Below are positions 33,093-41,609 of a DNA stretch of 64,000 nt, piece after piece. A program made the position numbers and the translations under genes. Source of the stretch: Nocardioides sp. Kera G14 (lineage in GTDB: Bacteria; Actinomycetota; Actinomycetes; Propionibacteriales; Nocardioidaceae); NCBI RefSeq assembly GCF_020715565.1, contig NZ_CP085839.1, positions 1,984,001 through 2,048,000 of the forward strand, in the 5' to 3' direction. How positions within the stretch are numbered: the first letter of the stretch is position 1; every line of letters begins with the position of its first letter. The notes under the pieces are model-generated. The model saw nothing but the letters and a program-made list of their open reading frames with translations, was not told the DNA's origin and made no database searches.

Positions 33093-33936
33093 GCTGCGCG
33101 CACTGCCACAGGTCGTCGGGGTGGACGACTCCGATGACCGGATAGCCACCCGTGGGCGGGTGGTCGGCGAGGAAGACGATCGGCCGACCGTCCGGCGGCA
33201 CCTGGACCGCCCCGAGCACCATGCCCTCGCTCGGCAGCTCACCCTCCCGGAGCCTCGCCAGCGGCGGCCCGTCGAGACGCATTCCCACCCGATCGGATGC
33301 GGCGCGGACCGTCCAGGTCCTGTCGGCCGGCGACTCGGCGAACCACGCGGCCTGCGGTCCGTTCATGAGCCGAATCCGCTCGACACGCCGGGCCGGCGGC
33401 GTGTCGAGCGGATTCGGCTGCAGGCCCTGCCACTCCCCCAGCGGCAGGCGGGCACCGGCCTGAACGCGTGCCGGCCCGACCCAGGCCAGCGTGTCGGTCG
33501 AACGGGATCCCAGCACGGGCGCCACGTGAATCCCACCTGAGATCGCCAGATACGTCCGTACGCCGACGACCGGCCGCCCCACCGAGAGCACCGTGCCCTG
33601 CGGCCACCAGAACGCCGCCGCGTGCGCCACGGCAGCTCGGTGAGCGCGAGCCGGACGAGACGGCCCTCCGACGGTCCGCGACAGGGCGGTCTCGTCGGTC
33701 TGGGCGCCGGTCAGCGCCGCCCACCGAGCCGGTCCGGCGTTGAGGGCCGCCAACCCGCCCATCGTGATCTCGAGGATCGCCGCGTCCGGGTCGTTTCCGA
33801 CCAGCCGGTTGGCCAGTGCGGCGGCTGGCGCGTCGAGTGCCCCGGCACGGGGGACGCCCAGGTGAGCGAACCCGACCCGACCGCGGTCCTGCACGAGGGT
33901 CAGGGCCCCCGCGTCGAGGATCTCGAGCTCACCCAT
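33040..33936 (-). CDS. pxpC: 5-oxoprolinase subunit PxpC (biotin-dependent carboxyltransferase family)
   Basis: 298 residues of the KipA/PxpC type; with PxpA and PxpB it forms the ATP-dependent 5-oxoprolinase that opens pyroglutamate to glutamate. The N-terminus ILDAGALTLVQDRGRVGFAHLGVPRAGALD is the family signature. About residue 170 the linker PNPLDTPPARRVERIRL is encoded by one arm and loop of a 23-bp perfect palindrome (33368-33419), which looks inserted in frame between LPLGEWQG and the conserved LMNGPQAAWF. Its 3' end overlaps dinB by 53 bp. The upstream pxpB overlaps its start. Confidence 0.9.
   Translation of the reverse strand: MGELEILDAGALTLVQDRGRVGFAHLGVPRAGALDAPAAALANRLVGNDPDAAILEITMGGLAALNAGPARWAALTGAQTDETALSRTVGGPSRPARAHRAAVAHAAAFWWPQGTVLSVGRPVVGVRTYLAISGGIHVAPVLGSRSTDTLAWVGPARVQAGARLPLGEWQGLQPNPLDTPPARRVERIRLMNGPQAAWFAESPADRTWTVRAASDRVGMRLDGPPLARLREGELPSEGMVLGAVQVPPDGRPIVFLADHPPTGGYPVIGVVHPDDLWQCAQLRPGEQVRFRDVATRNG
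33368..33419. repeat. Perfect 23-bp palindrome inside pxpC
   Basis: Arms 33368-33390 and 33397-33419 are fully complementary around GGCCGG. Left arm begins AGCCGAATCCGCT. A perfect 23-bp inverted repeat is not expected from coding constraint and resembles the palindromic elements that insert in frame in protein genes. Confidence 0.75.
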
Positions 33937-34531
33937 GGACGCTGAACCTCACCCGCGTGCCCGGCGCAAGCACGGCGGGTGTCTCGGAGTCCGGATCCCA
34001 CAGCGTCGCGTCGGTGTGGCCGAGCAGCAGCCAGCCACCGGGCGAGGCGACGGGGTAGACCCCGCACCACTCCCCCGCCATCGCGACGGATCCCGCGGGC
34101 ACCCGCACCCTCGGCTCGGTCAGGCGCGGCACCTGGAGCTCCGGCGGCAGGCCGGTCAGATAGGCGAAACCCGGCGCGAAGCCGCAGAACGCTGACGTGA
34201 AGGTCAGCGCCGTGTGCCGCGCGACGACCTCCTCGACCGAGCACCGCCACAGGTCGGCGACCCGGGTCAGGTCCTCGCCGTCGTACGTCGTCGGCAGCTC
34301 GACCATGCGACCGGCCGCCGCTTCAGAAAGCAGAGAGGTCACCAGTCGCGGAAGCATCCCGATCAGCGCCGCCGGATCCTCGACGCCGTCCAGCAGCACC
34401 GTGCGAGCCCCCGGCACGACCTCGTCGACCTCGAGCGCGGACCGGCGGATCACCGCGGCGAGGTCCAACGCCTCAGCCGGTGACCCGACTTCGACCCGCA
34501 CGGCTCGCAGCCCGACGACCGAGGCCTTCAC
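33929..34531 (-). CDS. pxpB: 5-oxoprolinase subunit PxpB (KipI family)
   Basis: 200 residues of the KipI/allophanate hydrolase subunit 1 family. LTFTSAFCGFAPGFAYLTGLP is the hallmark, followed by RLTEPRVRVPAGSVAMAGEWCGVYP. The GTG at 34531 overlaps the pxpA stop (GTGA). The upstream in-frame start at 34549 would add six residues inside pxpA and is less likely. The gene order pxpA-B-C is the standard one. Confidence 0.9.
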   Translation of the reverse strand: MKASVVGLRAVRVEVGSPAEALDLAAVIRRSALEVDEVVPGARTVLLDGVEDPAALIGMLPRLVTSLLSEAAAGRMVELPTTYDGEDLTRVADLWRCSVEEVVARHTALTFTSAFCGFAPGFAYLTGLPPELQVPRLTEPRVRVPAGSVAMAGEWCGVYPVASPGGWLLLGHTDATLWDPDSETPAVLAPGTRVRFSVHG

Positions 34532-35220
34532 AGCCCGACCAGCTCCCACCCGGCACCCTCGAGAGCCGCGCGCACGGCACGGGCGTGGGCGACGGCGCCG
34601 GGCGAGTCCCCGTGGAGGCAGAGCGACCGCACACCGGCAGCAAGGGACAGGGCGCTGGCGACGATCGACGCCTCCTCGGTCACCAGCGCCCCGGGTCGGT
34701 CACGGGGTCGAAGCTGGTCGCCGTCGTACGCCCGGTCGGGGAAGCCCTCGAGCAGCACCTGCCTCCCGGCAGTAGCAGCCTGCGAAAGGAGCGCCCCCGG
34801 CATGCCCAGCACCGGCAGCGCGCCGGAGCCTGCGAGCACCGCAGCCGCCTGAGCAGGATCACGGCGCGTCCGGTGATAGAGCGCGCCGTGCGGCTTGACG
34901 TAGCGCACGGTCGTCCCAGCCTCAGCAGCGCAGGCGGAGAGCAGCCCGACCTGCTCGGCGACCTGCTCCTCCAACACCGAGGGCGCCACGTCCAGCTCGA
35001 CCCGCCCGAAGTTGGCGCGGTCGACATAGGAGACCTGCGCACCCACGGAGACCCCGCGCTCGGAAGCGACAGCACAGACCTCGCGCATGATCGCCAGGGA
35101 CCCCGCATGCCCACCACAGGCGACATTGGCCGACGTGACGAGGGAGAGCAGTGCGGCGTCGTCGGTGACCTCCTCGCCGAGGTCGGCGTTGAGGTCCACC
35201 AGTCCCGGCTCGGCGCTCAC
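34528..35220 (-). CDS. pxpA: 5-oxoprolinase subunit PxpA (LamB/YcsF family)
   Basis: 230 residues of the LamB/YcsF family. VDLNADLGE at the start, SANVACGGHAG, and VKPHGALYH carry the conserved polar residues; the end has SLCLHGDSPGAVAHA. With PxpB and PxpC it hydrolyses 5-oxoproline. A minus-strand TATCTT lies six bases before the GTG at 35220, so the operon mRNA is probably leaderless. The divergent oligopeptidase B gene would release peptides, some ending in pyroglutamate; this link is speculative. Confidence 0.9.
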   Translation of the reverse strand: MSAEPGLVDLNADLGEEVTDDAALLSLVTSANVACGGHAGSLAIMREVCAVASERGVSVGAQVSYVDRANFGRVELDVAPSVLEEQVAEQVGLLSACAAEAGTTVRYVKPHGALYHRTRRDPAQAAAVLAGSGALPVLGMPGALLSQAATAGRQVLLEGFPDRAYDGDQLRPRDRPGALVTEEASIVASALSLAAGVRSLCLHGDSPGAVAHARAVRAALEGAGWELVGL

Positions 35221-35226
35221 GACCCA

Positions 35227-35236
35227 AAGATAGGGT
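35227..35236. promoter_or_regulatory. Overlapping divergent -10 boxes, pxpA and oligopeptidase B
   Basis: Minus-strand TATCTT (35227-35232) is six bases from the pxpA GTG, and plus-strand TAGGGT (35231-35236) is seven bases from the ATG at 35244. The two boxes share two base pairs, so polymerases on the two promoters would compete. The same AAGATAGGGTCA module occurs between polA and the thioesterase gene. Confidence 0.5.
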
Positions 35237-35243
35237 CACCGGC

Positions 35244-37373
35244 ATGCAGCCCCCCGTCGTGCCCGCCCGTCCCGAGTCGAAGATCCACCACGGCCACATC
35301 CGCATCGACGACTACGAGTGGCTGCGCGACAAGGAGAACCCGGAGGTCATCTCCTACCTTGAGCAGAACAACGCCTTCACCGACGAGCGCACGGCCCACC
35401 TCGCCGCCCTGCGCCAGGCACTCTTCGACGAGATCAGGTCCCGCACGCTCGAGACCGACCTCTCCCTCCCCACGCGACGACGCGGCTACTGGTACTACGG
35501 CCGCAGCTTCGAGGGAAGGGAGTACGGCGCCTCCTGCCGCGTCCCGGTCAGCGACCCGGACGACTGGACGCCGCCGACGCCCGACACCACCGTCGCTGCG
35601 GACCAGCCAGCCCTGCCCGGCGAGGAGGTCCTGCTCGACCTCGACCAGCTCGCCGACGGCCACGACTTCTTCAGCCTCGGCGGCTCGGCCGTCTCCCCCT
35701 CGACCGGCCTGCTGGCCTGGGCCGTCGACGTCGTCGGTGACGAGCGCTACACGATCCGGGTCAAGGACCTCGCCTCCGGTGAGGAGCTGCCCGACGTCAT
35801 CACCGGCGCCCTCGGCGGTGCCACGTGGGACCGTGACGGTGAGTCGTTCTTCTACTCCACCGTCGACGAGTCGTGGCGCCCGGACAAGATCTGGCGCCAC
35901 CGCCTGGGCACCGAGCAGTCAGACGACGAGCTGGTCTTCCATGAGCCCGACGAGCGCTTCTGGACCGGCCTCGGCCGCACGCGCACCGACCGCTTCCTGA
36001 TGATCGAGTCGGGCGCCAAGATCACGACGGAGGTCCGCTTCCTGGACCTCGACGATCCCGAGAGCGGCTGGCAGGTCTTCGCACCGCGCGAGGAGGGGGT
36101 CGAGTACAGCCTCGAGCACGCGGTCCTGGCCGGCGAGGACGTCTTCCTCGTGCACCACAACGCCACCGGCCCGGACTTCGAGATCGGTGTGGCTCCCATC
36201 GCGCCCACCCCGAAGGAGGAGTGGCGTCCGTTGATCGCGTACGACGCCGACGTACGCCTCGAGGGGGTGGATGCGTTCGCGACGCATCTCGTGGTCCACC
36301 AGCGCAGCGGCGGCCTGACCCAGCTGCGCATCCTCGACCTCGGCCCGACGGGCGTCATCGACGACTACCTCGTGAAGTTCGACGACGAGCTCTATACGAT
36401 CGGCGCCGGCGGCAACCCGGACTTCCGCCAGCCGACGGTGCGCCTCGGTTACACGACGATGCGCACGCCGAGCTCGGTCTACGACTACGACGTGGCCTCA
36501 CGCACCCTCACCCTGCGCAAGCAGCAGCCCGTACTCCCTTTGAACGGCACTGCCTACGACGCGAATGACTACGAGGAGCACCGCCTCTGGGCCACCGCCC
36601 CGGACGGTGAGCGGGTGCCGATCTCGATCGTGGTTCGGAAGGACGCCCGCAGCCAGGGCGCCCCCGTGCCCGTCCACCTCTACGCCTACGGCTCCTATGA
36701 GCACTCCCTCGACCCGGCCTTCTCGATCGCGCGGCTCTCGGTCCTGGACCGCGGTGCCGCCTTCGCGATCGCGCACATCCGTGGCGGCGGCGAGCTCGGC
36801 CGTCGTTGGTACGACGACGGCAAGCTGCTCCGCAAGCGCAACACCTTCACCGACTTCATCGCCGTCGCCCAGCACCTGGTCGACACCGGCTGGACGGAGG
36901 CAGGCCGCATCGTCGCCGAGGGCGGCAGCGCCGGCGGACTCCTGATGGGCGCGGTTGCCAACCTCGCTCCGGAGGGACTCGTCGGCGGGATCGTGGCGAG
37001 CGTGCCGTTCGTCGACAACCTCACCACGATGCTCGACGCGACCCTCCCCCTCACCGTGATCGAGTACGACGAGTGGGGCAACCCCGAGGCCGACGCCGCG
37101 ACCTACGAGTACATCGCCTCCTACGCCCCCTACGACAACGTCACCGCGAGGACCTATCCCCCGATCCTCGCCGAGACCTCGCTCAACGACACCCGGGTCC
37201 TCTACGTCGAGCCCGCGAAGTGGGTCGCGCGGCTGCGTGCCGTCGCCGGCGCCGACGTACTCCTGCGGACCGAGATGGCGGCCGGGCACGGCGGTGTGTC
37301 GGGGCGCTACAAGGGCTGGCACGACCGGGCCTTCTCGCTCGCGTGGATCCTCGACCGCCTCGGCTTGGCCTGA
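35244..37373 (+). CDS. Oligopeptidase B-type S9 serine peptidase
   Basis: 709 residues: a seven-bladed beta-propeller (about 80-400) that gates small peptides, then an alpha/beta hydrolase domain. The triad is Ser562 (GGSAGG), Asp649 (SLNDTRV) and His682 (AAGHGG). It resembles oligopeptidase B (protease II), which cuts after basic residues in short peptides in the cytosol. There is no signal peptide. The ATG at 35244 fits the leaderless promoter. Transcribed alone. Confidence 0.92.
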   Translation: MQPPVVPARPESKIHHGHIRIDDYEWLRDKENPEVISYLEQNNAFTDERTAHLAALRQALFDEIRSRTLETDLSLPTRRRGYWYYGRSFEGREYGASCRVPVSDPDDWTPPTPDTTVAADQPALPGEEVLLDLDQLADGHDFFSLGGSAVSPSTGLLAWAVDVVGDERYTIRVKDLASGEELPDVITGALGGATWDRDGESFFYSTVDESWRPDKIWRHRLGTEQSDDELVFHEPDERFWTGLGRTRTDRFLMIESGAKITTEVRFLDLDDPESGWQVFAPREEGVEYSLEHAVLAGEDVFLVHHNATGPDFEIGVAPIAPTPKEEWRPLIAYDADVRLEGVDAFATHLVVHQRSGGLTQLRILDLGPTGVIDDYLVKFDDELYTIGAGGNPDFRQPTVRLGYTTMRTPSSVYDYDVASRTLTLRKQQPVLPLNGTAYDANDYEEHRLWATAPDGERVPISIVVRKDARSQGAPVPVHLYAYGSYEHSLDPAFSIARLSVLDRGAAFAIAHIRGGGELGRRWYDDGKLLRKRNTFTDFIAVAQHLVDTGWTEAGRIVAEGGSAGGLLMGAVANLAPEGLVGGIVASVPFVDNLTTMLDATLPLTVIEYDEWGNPEADAATYEYIASYAPYDNVTARTYPPILAETSLNDTRVLYVEPAKWVARLRAVAGADVLLRTEMAAGHGGVSGRYKGWHDRAFSLAWILDRLGLA

Positions 37374-37519
37374 GAGTTCTCTGAGATTCGCGGGTCCGGG
37401 AAACCTCATCGGCATTCCGCGCGTCTAACCCTTCGAGTGACACGCATAGAACGGGAATCCACCGGTTACTAGGCGTGTTGAGTCCACGCAGGCGAAAACC
37501 TGCAGCGAAGGAGGGTCTT
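37374..37519 (+). other. Upstream region of the second sigma gene
   Basis: 146 bp with no gene. It ends in GAAGGAGGG, a near-ideal ribosome-binding site for the ATG at 37520, so this gene has a normal leader, unlike many neighbours. I see no confident promoter box. Confidence 0.4.
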
Positions 37520-38458
37520 ATGGCAACCCGTACCGCCACCCGCGAGATCGAGGGCCGCGACAGCGTCGGCCTCTACCTGGATGAGATCTCGCGTACCGAT
37601 CTTCTCGACGCCGCCAAGGAGGTCGAGCTGTCCAAGGCCATCGAGGCGGGGCTGATGGCGAAGAGCCTCCTCGACGCCGGCAAGGTCGGAGGCAAGGCGC
37701 CCGGCCGGGCCACGCGCGCTGAGCTCGAGTGGCTGGTCGAGGAGGGTGAGCGGGCGACACGCCAGTTCATCAACGCCAACCTCCGGCTCGTGGTGTCGAT
37801 CGCGCGCAAGTACGGCCGCGCGCAGATGCCGATGCTCGACCTGATCCAGGAGGGCAACACCGGCCTCATCCGGGCGGTCGAGAAGTTCGACTACACCAAG
37901 GGCTACAAGTTCTCGACGTACGCGACCTGGTGGGTGCGCCAGGCGATCACCCGCGGCATCGCGCAACAGGCCCGGGTCGTGCGTCTCCCCGTCCACGTGG
38001 TCGAGGAGCTCAACCAGATCGGCGGCGCGCGCCGTGCGCTCGAGCGCAAGCTCGGCCGCGACCCGGAGCCGCAGGAGATCGCCGACGAGCTCGGCCTGGA
38101 CGTCGACCGCGTCCTCGACCTGATGAGCTGGGGTCGCGAGCACATCAGCCTCGACGCCCCTGTGGACGACGACGGTGACACCTCGCTCGGCGACCTGATG
38201 GCCCTGGAGTCTGCTCCCGGTCCCGACCTCGAGATGCTCGACGGCGAGTCGAAGGAGCTGCTCAACGAGCTCGTCGGCCAGCTCGACGAGCGTGCCGCCG
38301 ACATCATCCGCTCGCGCTACGGACTCACCGACGGACGCCAGCACAAGCTCGCCGACATCGGGCAGAAGCACGGCATCAGCGCCGAGCGCGTGCGCCAGCT
38401 CGAGCGCGAGGCCCTGCAGAAGCTGCGCCGCCTGGGCGATCCCGAGATCGCCGCCTGA
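37520..38458 (+). CDS. SigB/HrdA-like group 2 sigma-70 factor
   Basis: 312 residues. Regions 1.2 (DSVGLYLDEISRTDLLD), 2 (NLRLVVSIARKYGRAQMPMLDL; YATWWVRQAITRG), 3 and 4 (SAERVRQLEREALQKLRRLG) are complete, but region 1.1 is missing. This is the layout of principal-like, non-essential sigma factors such as mycobacterial SigB, which act in stress or stationary phase. Regions 2.4 and 4.2 resemble those of RpoD at 27931, so promoter specificity should be similar. A strong Shine-Dalgarno fixes the start. Confidence 0.9.
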   Translation: MATRTATREIEGRDSVGLYLDEISRTDLLDAAKEVELSKAIEAGLMAKSLLDAGKVGGKAPGRATRAELEWLVEEGERATRQFINANLRLVVSIARKYGRAQMPMLDLIQEGNTGLIRAVEKFDYTKGYKFSTYATWWVRQAITRGIAQQARVVRLPVHVVEELNQIGGARRALERKLGRDPEPQEIADELGLDVDRVLDLMSWGREHISLDAPVDDDGDTSLGDLMALESAPGPDLEMLDGESKELLNELVGQLDERAADIIRSRYGLTDGRQHKLADIGQKHGISAERVRQLEREALQKLRRLGDPEIAA

Positions 38459-38463
38459 TCTGC

Positions 38464-39051
38464 TCAGCGCTCCCTGAGCTGCTCGAAGACCTCCGTGACA
38501 CGTTCGCGGAGGTCTTCGACATTTCCGGTGTTCTCGATGACGTACGTCGCCGCCGCAAGTCGCTCCTCGCGGGCCAGTTGGGCCGCGATGCGGGCCTCGG
38601 CGTCGTCGCGGCTCATGCTGCGGTCGCGGATCATCCGCTCGACCTGGGTCTCGCGAGGGACGTCCACGACGATGACCGCGTCGAAGGTCGACTGCTGGCC
38701 GGTCTCCACGAGCAGCGGGATGTCGTGCACCACCAGGGCATCGGGGGCGGCGGTGTCCACGAGCTCCTGCGCTCGAGCGCCGATGAGCGGCCAGGTGATC
38801 CCCTCGAGGACCTGGCGCTGCACCGGATCGGCGAAGACGATCGCGCCGAGGGCCGGGCGGTCCAGCGAGCCGTCCGCGGCGATGACGCGGGGGCCGAAGG
38901 CGTCCGCGATCGCAGCGAGCCCCGGGCTGCCCGGCGCCACGACCTCGCGCGCGATCAGGTCGGAGTCGATGATCACCGCGCCCAGTTCGGCGAGCATCGC
39001 CGAGACGGTCGACTTGCCCGAGGCGATCCCGCCGGTGAGTCCTACACGCAT
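38464..39051 (-). CDS. coaE: Dephospho-CoA kinase
   Basis: 195 residues, last enzyme of coenzyme A synthesis. The P-loop is GLTGGIASGKST, followed by DSDLIAREVV; lid and CoA-binding parts include DIPLLVETG. In many actinobacteria coaE has a C-terminal GrpB-like extension; it is absent here. The minus-strand box TAGCGT (39059-39064) lies seven bases before the ATG at 39051, which supports this start over the GTG at 39060. It is convergent with the sigma gene, with a 5-bp gap, so the sigma terminator lies inside its 3' end. Confidence 0.93.
   Translation of the reverse strand: MRVGLTGGIASGKSTVSAMLAELGAVIIDSDLIAREVVAPGSPGLAAIADAFGPRVIAADGSLDRPALGAIVFADPVQRQVLEGITWPLIGARAQELVDTAAPDALVVHDIPLLVETGQQSTFDAVIVVDVPRETQVERMIRDRSMSRDDAEARIAAQLAREERLAAATYVIENTGNVEDLRERVTEVFEQLRER
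38483..38519. terminator. Hairpin in the coaE 3' end, likely stops the sigma gene
   Basis: TCGAAGACCTCCG at 38483-38495 pairs perfectly with 38507-38519 over an 11-base loop, 25 bp after the sigma stop. It lies inside coaE coding sequence. No T-run. Confidence 0.45.
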
Positions 39052-39088
39052 GCGCCGCACGCTATCGCTCGGGGGTCGTCACCAAAGC

Positions 39089-39162
39089 GTCACCGTGACC
39101 CTTTGCGGCGTCGGTGACCTTTCGAACGGTCACCGACACCGCGAACGGTCACGGTGACCGTT
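39089..39162. repeat. Cluster of GTCACC/GGTGAC palindromes
   Basis: Three dyads in 74 bp: GTCACCGTGAC (39089-39099), a hairpin with GTCGGTGACC/GGTCACCGAC arms (39110-39137) and a 19-bp palindrome around AACGGTCAC (39144-39162). They lie between the MarR stop and the coaE promoter box. Terminator for the MarR gene or operators for coaE are possible. Confidence 0.5.
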
Positions 39163-39182
39163 TGCAGACGGGTGACGTCAGG

Positions 39183-39635
39183 TCAGTCGCTGTCCGCGAG
39201 CTCGACCAGGCTGCCGAGGATCCGGGCGAGGTCCGCCCTGTCACGGGCAGGGAGGCGACCGACCAACCGGTCGAACTCCCGGGTCCGTGCCCGCGCGATG
39301 TCGTCGTGGATCCGCCGGCCCTCATCGGTCAGCGCGACGATCGTGGCCCGCCTGTCGGTCGGGTCCGACTCCCGCTGGACGAGACCCCGCGTCTCGAGGG
39401 CATCGACGACCTCGGTGACGGACCGGGGCACCACGTGGAGTCGGTCCGCGAGCGCTGAGAGACGGAGGCCGCCGTCCTCGTCGTGCGCGGCGTGGGCGAT
39501 CGTGCGCAGCGCACGCGCTTGGGCCGGGGTGACGTCGTACTCCTCAAGAGCCGCGGACGCGCCCCGCCGCAGCGCGCGTGCTGCGAGCATGAGCAGGTCG
39601 CCTGCAGACTCCTGCGCATGAGCGTGGCCTGACAT
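39183..39635 (-). CDS. MarR-family transcriptional regulator
   Basis: 150 residues with the MarR winged helix: LRTIAHAAHDEDGGLRLSALADRLHVVPRSVTEVVDALETRGLVQRESDPTDRR in outline, including the DxR wing (SDPTDRR). MarR proteins repress nearby genes until a small molecule binds. It is divergent from an ABC exporter, the usual target. TAGGAT (39643-39648, minus strand) is seven bases before the ATG, suggesting a leaderless mRNA and fixing the start. Confidence 0.9.
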   Translation of the reverse strand: MSGHAHAQESAGDLLMLAARALRRGASAALEEYDVTPAQARALRTIAHAAHDEDGGLRLSALADRLHVVPRSVTEVVDALETRGLVQRESDPTDRRATIVALTDEGRRIHDDIARARTREFDRLVGRLPARDRADLARILGSLVELADSD

Positions 39636-39642
39636 GGGAATG

Positions 39643-39648
39643 ATCCTA
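39643..39648 (-). promoter_or_regulatory. Candidate -10 box of the MarR gene
   Basis: Minus-strand TAGGAT seven bases upstream of the ATG at 39635. Confidence 0.45.
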
Positions 39649-39665
39649 TCCGATCCCGTGTTAGC

Positions 39666-39676
39666 CTCATAGTGAG
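39666..39676. promoter_or_regulatory. Candidate MarR operator
   Basis: CTCATAGTGAG is a dyad with perfect CTCA/TGAG arms, 31 bp from the MarR start and 44 bp from the ABC start. MarR proteins bind such short palindromes between divergent genes. Confidence 0.35.
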
Positions 39677-39719
39677 CCAACCTCAGTAACGGCTCGTCAC
39701 AGAAGGGACGGTGAGGCCC

Positions 39720-41609
39720 ATGAGCGACTTCCACGCCAACGGACACCCGCGTACCACTCCGCCCCGCTCGGCCCCCGCCGGTCAGGGCGGACATGGCGGC
39801 CGCGACGGCCGGGACCCGAGCAATCGCAAGCTCGACCAGGCCCAGCTCGAGGAGCACCCGGTCCAGCTGCGCCGGATCGGCCGGCTCTTCCGCGCTCACC
39901 GCGCGGCCCTCGTCACCGTGATCGCACTGATCACCGCCAGCTCCGTCATCAGCCTCGCCCAGCCGTTCCTGGTCAAGCACGTCATCGACGTCGCCCTCCC
40001 CCAGCAGGACGTCAGCCTGCTGGTCTGGTCCGTGATCGGCATGGTCGCCGTCGCGGTCGCCTCCGCCGGGCTCGGCGTACTCCAGACCCTCATCTCGACC
40101 CGCATCGGCCAGCAGGTCATGCACCGCCTCCGCAGCGACCTCTTCGCGCACCTTCAGCGGCAGAGCGTCGACTTCTTCACCCGCACCCGCGGCGGCGAGG
40201 TGCAGTCCCGGATCGTCAATGACATCGGCTCGATGCAGTCCGTCGTCACCTCCACGGCCACCGCCGTCGCCGCCAACGTCACCGTCGTCATCGGCACCGT
40301 CGTCGCCATGCTCGCCCTCGACTGGCGCCTCGCCCTCATCTCCCTCGTCGTCCTGCCGCCGGCGGTCATCACGACCCGCCAGGTGGCGCGCACCCGCTAC
40401 AAGATCACCAACGAGCGGCAGCGGAAGTTCGCCGATCTGCACGTCCAGGTCGAGGAGGGCCTCTCGGTCAGCGGCATCCTGCTGGCCAAGACCCTCGGCG
40501 CCGCCCCGATCCTCAGCAACCGCTTCGAGGAGACCTCGCACGAGCTCGTCGACCTCGAGATCCGCAGCCAGCTCGCCGGCCGCTGGCGGATGGCGACCAT
40601 GCAGGTGATCTTCGCCGCCGTGCCCGCCGTCCTCTACCTCGCCGCCGGGCTGCCCATCACCCGTGACGGCGTCACCATCGGCACCCTGGTCGCCTTCGTC
40701 TCCCTGCAGGGCTCGCTCTTCCGCCCGCTCATGGGGCTGCTCAACGTCGGTGTCGACGTCACCTCGTCACTCGCCCTCTTCAGCCGCATCTTCGAGTTCC
40801 TCGACCTCCCCGTCGAGATCGACGACCCCGTCACTCCCGTCGAGCTGGGCCAGGCGCGCGGAGAGATCCGCTTCGACCACGTCACCTTCGGGTACGACGC
40901 CGCCAAGCCCGTCCTGCACGACATCACGCTCGACGTCCCGGCCGGCACGTCCCTCGCCCTGGTCGGCGCGACCGGCTCGGGCAAGACCACGCTCGCCGGC
41001 ATGGTCGCCCGCCTCCACGACCCCGACTCCGGGCGGCTGACGCTCGACGGCGTCGACCTGCGCGACCTCCGCCTCACGGACCTCGCAACAGTCGTCGGTG
41101 TCGTCACCCAGGAGACCTACCTGCTCCACGCCAGCGTTCGCGAGAACCTCCGGCACGCCCGTCCGGACGCGACCGACGCCGAGATCGAGGCCGCCGCGAG
41201 GGCCGCCCAGATCCACAGCCTCATCGAGTCGCTGCCCGAGGGCTACGACACGATGGTCGGCTCCCGGGGCCACCGCTTCTCCGGTGGCGAGCAGCAGCGT
41301 CTGGCCATCGCTCGCACCCTCCTGCGCGACCCGCAGGTCCTCGTCCTCGATGAGGCCACCAGCGCGCTCGACAACACCACCGAGCGTGAGGTGCAGGCCG
41401 CCCTGGACGAGCTCGCCCGCGGCCGGACGACCATCACGATCGCCCACCGGCTCTCGACCGTGCGGAACGCCGACCGGATCGCCGTGCTCGACCACGGCCG
41501 CGTCGTCGAGACCGGAACGCACGAGGAACTGCTGCTGGCCGGCGGACCCTACGCGCAGCTCGTGCGTGGCGGCCTCGAGCGGAGCATCACGACGCCGTCG
41601 TACAGCTGA
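39720..41609 (+). CDS. ABC exporter, fused membrane and ATPase domains
   Basis: 629 residues: a Gly/Arg-rich N-terminus (to about 45), six transmembrane helices, then an ATPase domain with Walker A GATGSGKTT, Q-loop VTQET, signature FSGGEQQR, Walker B VLVLDEATS and the switch His (IAHRLS). It is a half-transporter of the multidrug/lipid exporter class that works as a homodimer. The substrate is unknown; the divergent MarR gene suggests induction by a toxic compound. The ATG at 39720 is preceded by GAGG and, further up, AAGGGA; a GTG at 39711 is possible. Confidence 0.9.
   Translation: MSDFHANGHPRTTPPRSAPAGQGGHGGRDGRDPSNRKLDQAQLEEHPVQLRRIGRLFRAHRAALVTVIALITASSVISLAQPFLVKHVIDVALPQQDVSLLVWSVIGMVAVAVASAGLGVLQTLISTRIGQQVMHRLRSDLFAHLQRQSVDFFTRTRGGEVQSRIVNDIGSMQSVVTSTATAVAANVTVVIGTVVAMLALDWRLALISLVVLPPAVITTRQVARTRYKITNERQRKFADLHVQVEEGLSVSGILLAKTLGAAPILSNRFEETSHELVDLEIRSQLAGRWRMATMQVIFAAVPAVLYLAAGLPITRDGVTIGTLVAFVSLQGSLFRPLMGLLNVGVDVTSSLALFSRIFEFLDLPVEIDDPVTPVELGQARGEIRFDHVTFGYDAAKPVLHDITLDVPAGTSLALVGATGSGKTTLAGMVARLHDPDSGRLTLDGVDLRDLRLTDLATVVGVVTQETYLLHASVRENLRHARPDATDAEIEAAARAAQIHSLIESLPEGYDTMVGSRGHRFSGGEQQRLAIARTLLRDPQVLVLDEATSALDNTTEREVQAALDELARGRTTITIAHRLSTVRNADRIAVLDHGRVVETGTHEELLLAGGPYAQLVRGGLERSITTPSYS

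Noticed and set aside
33368..33419. Terminator for dinB
   Set aside because: It lies 276 bp past the dinB stop, well within pxpC, and has no T-run; an inserted palindrome explains it better.
37469..38371. Long open frame antisense to the second sigma gene
   Set aside because: High-GC coding sequence regularly leaves long antisense frames. This one is low complexity in Asp/Leu/Val, and the sense strand is a clear sigma-70.
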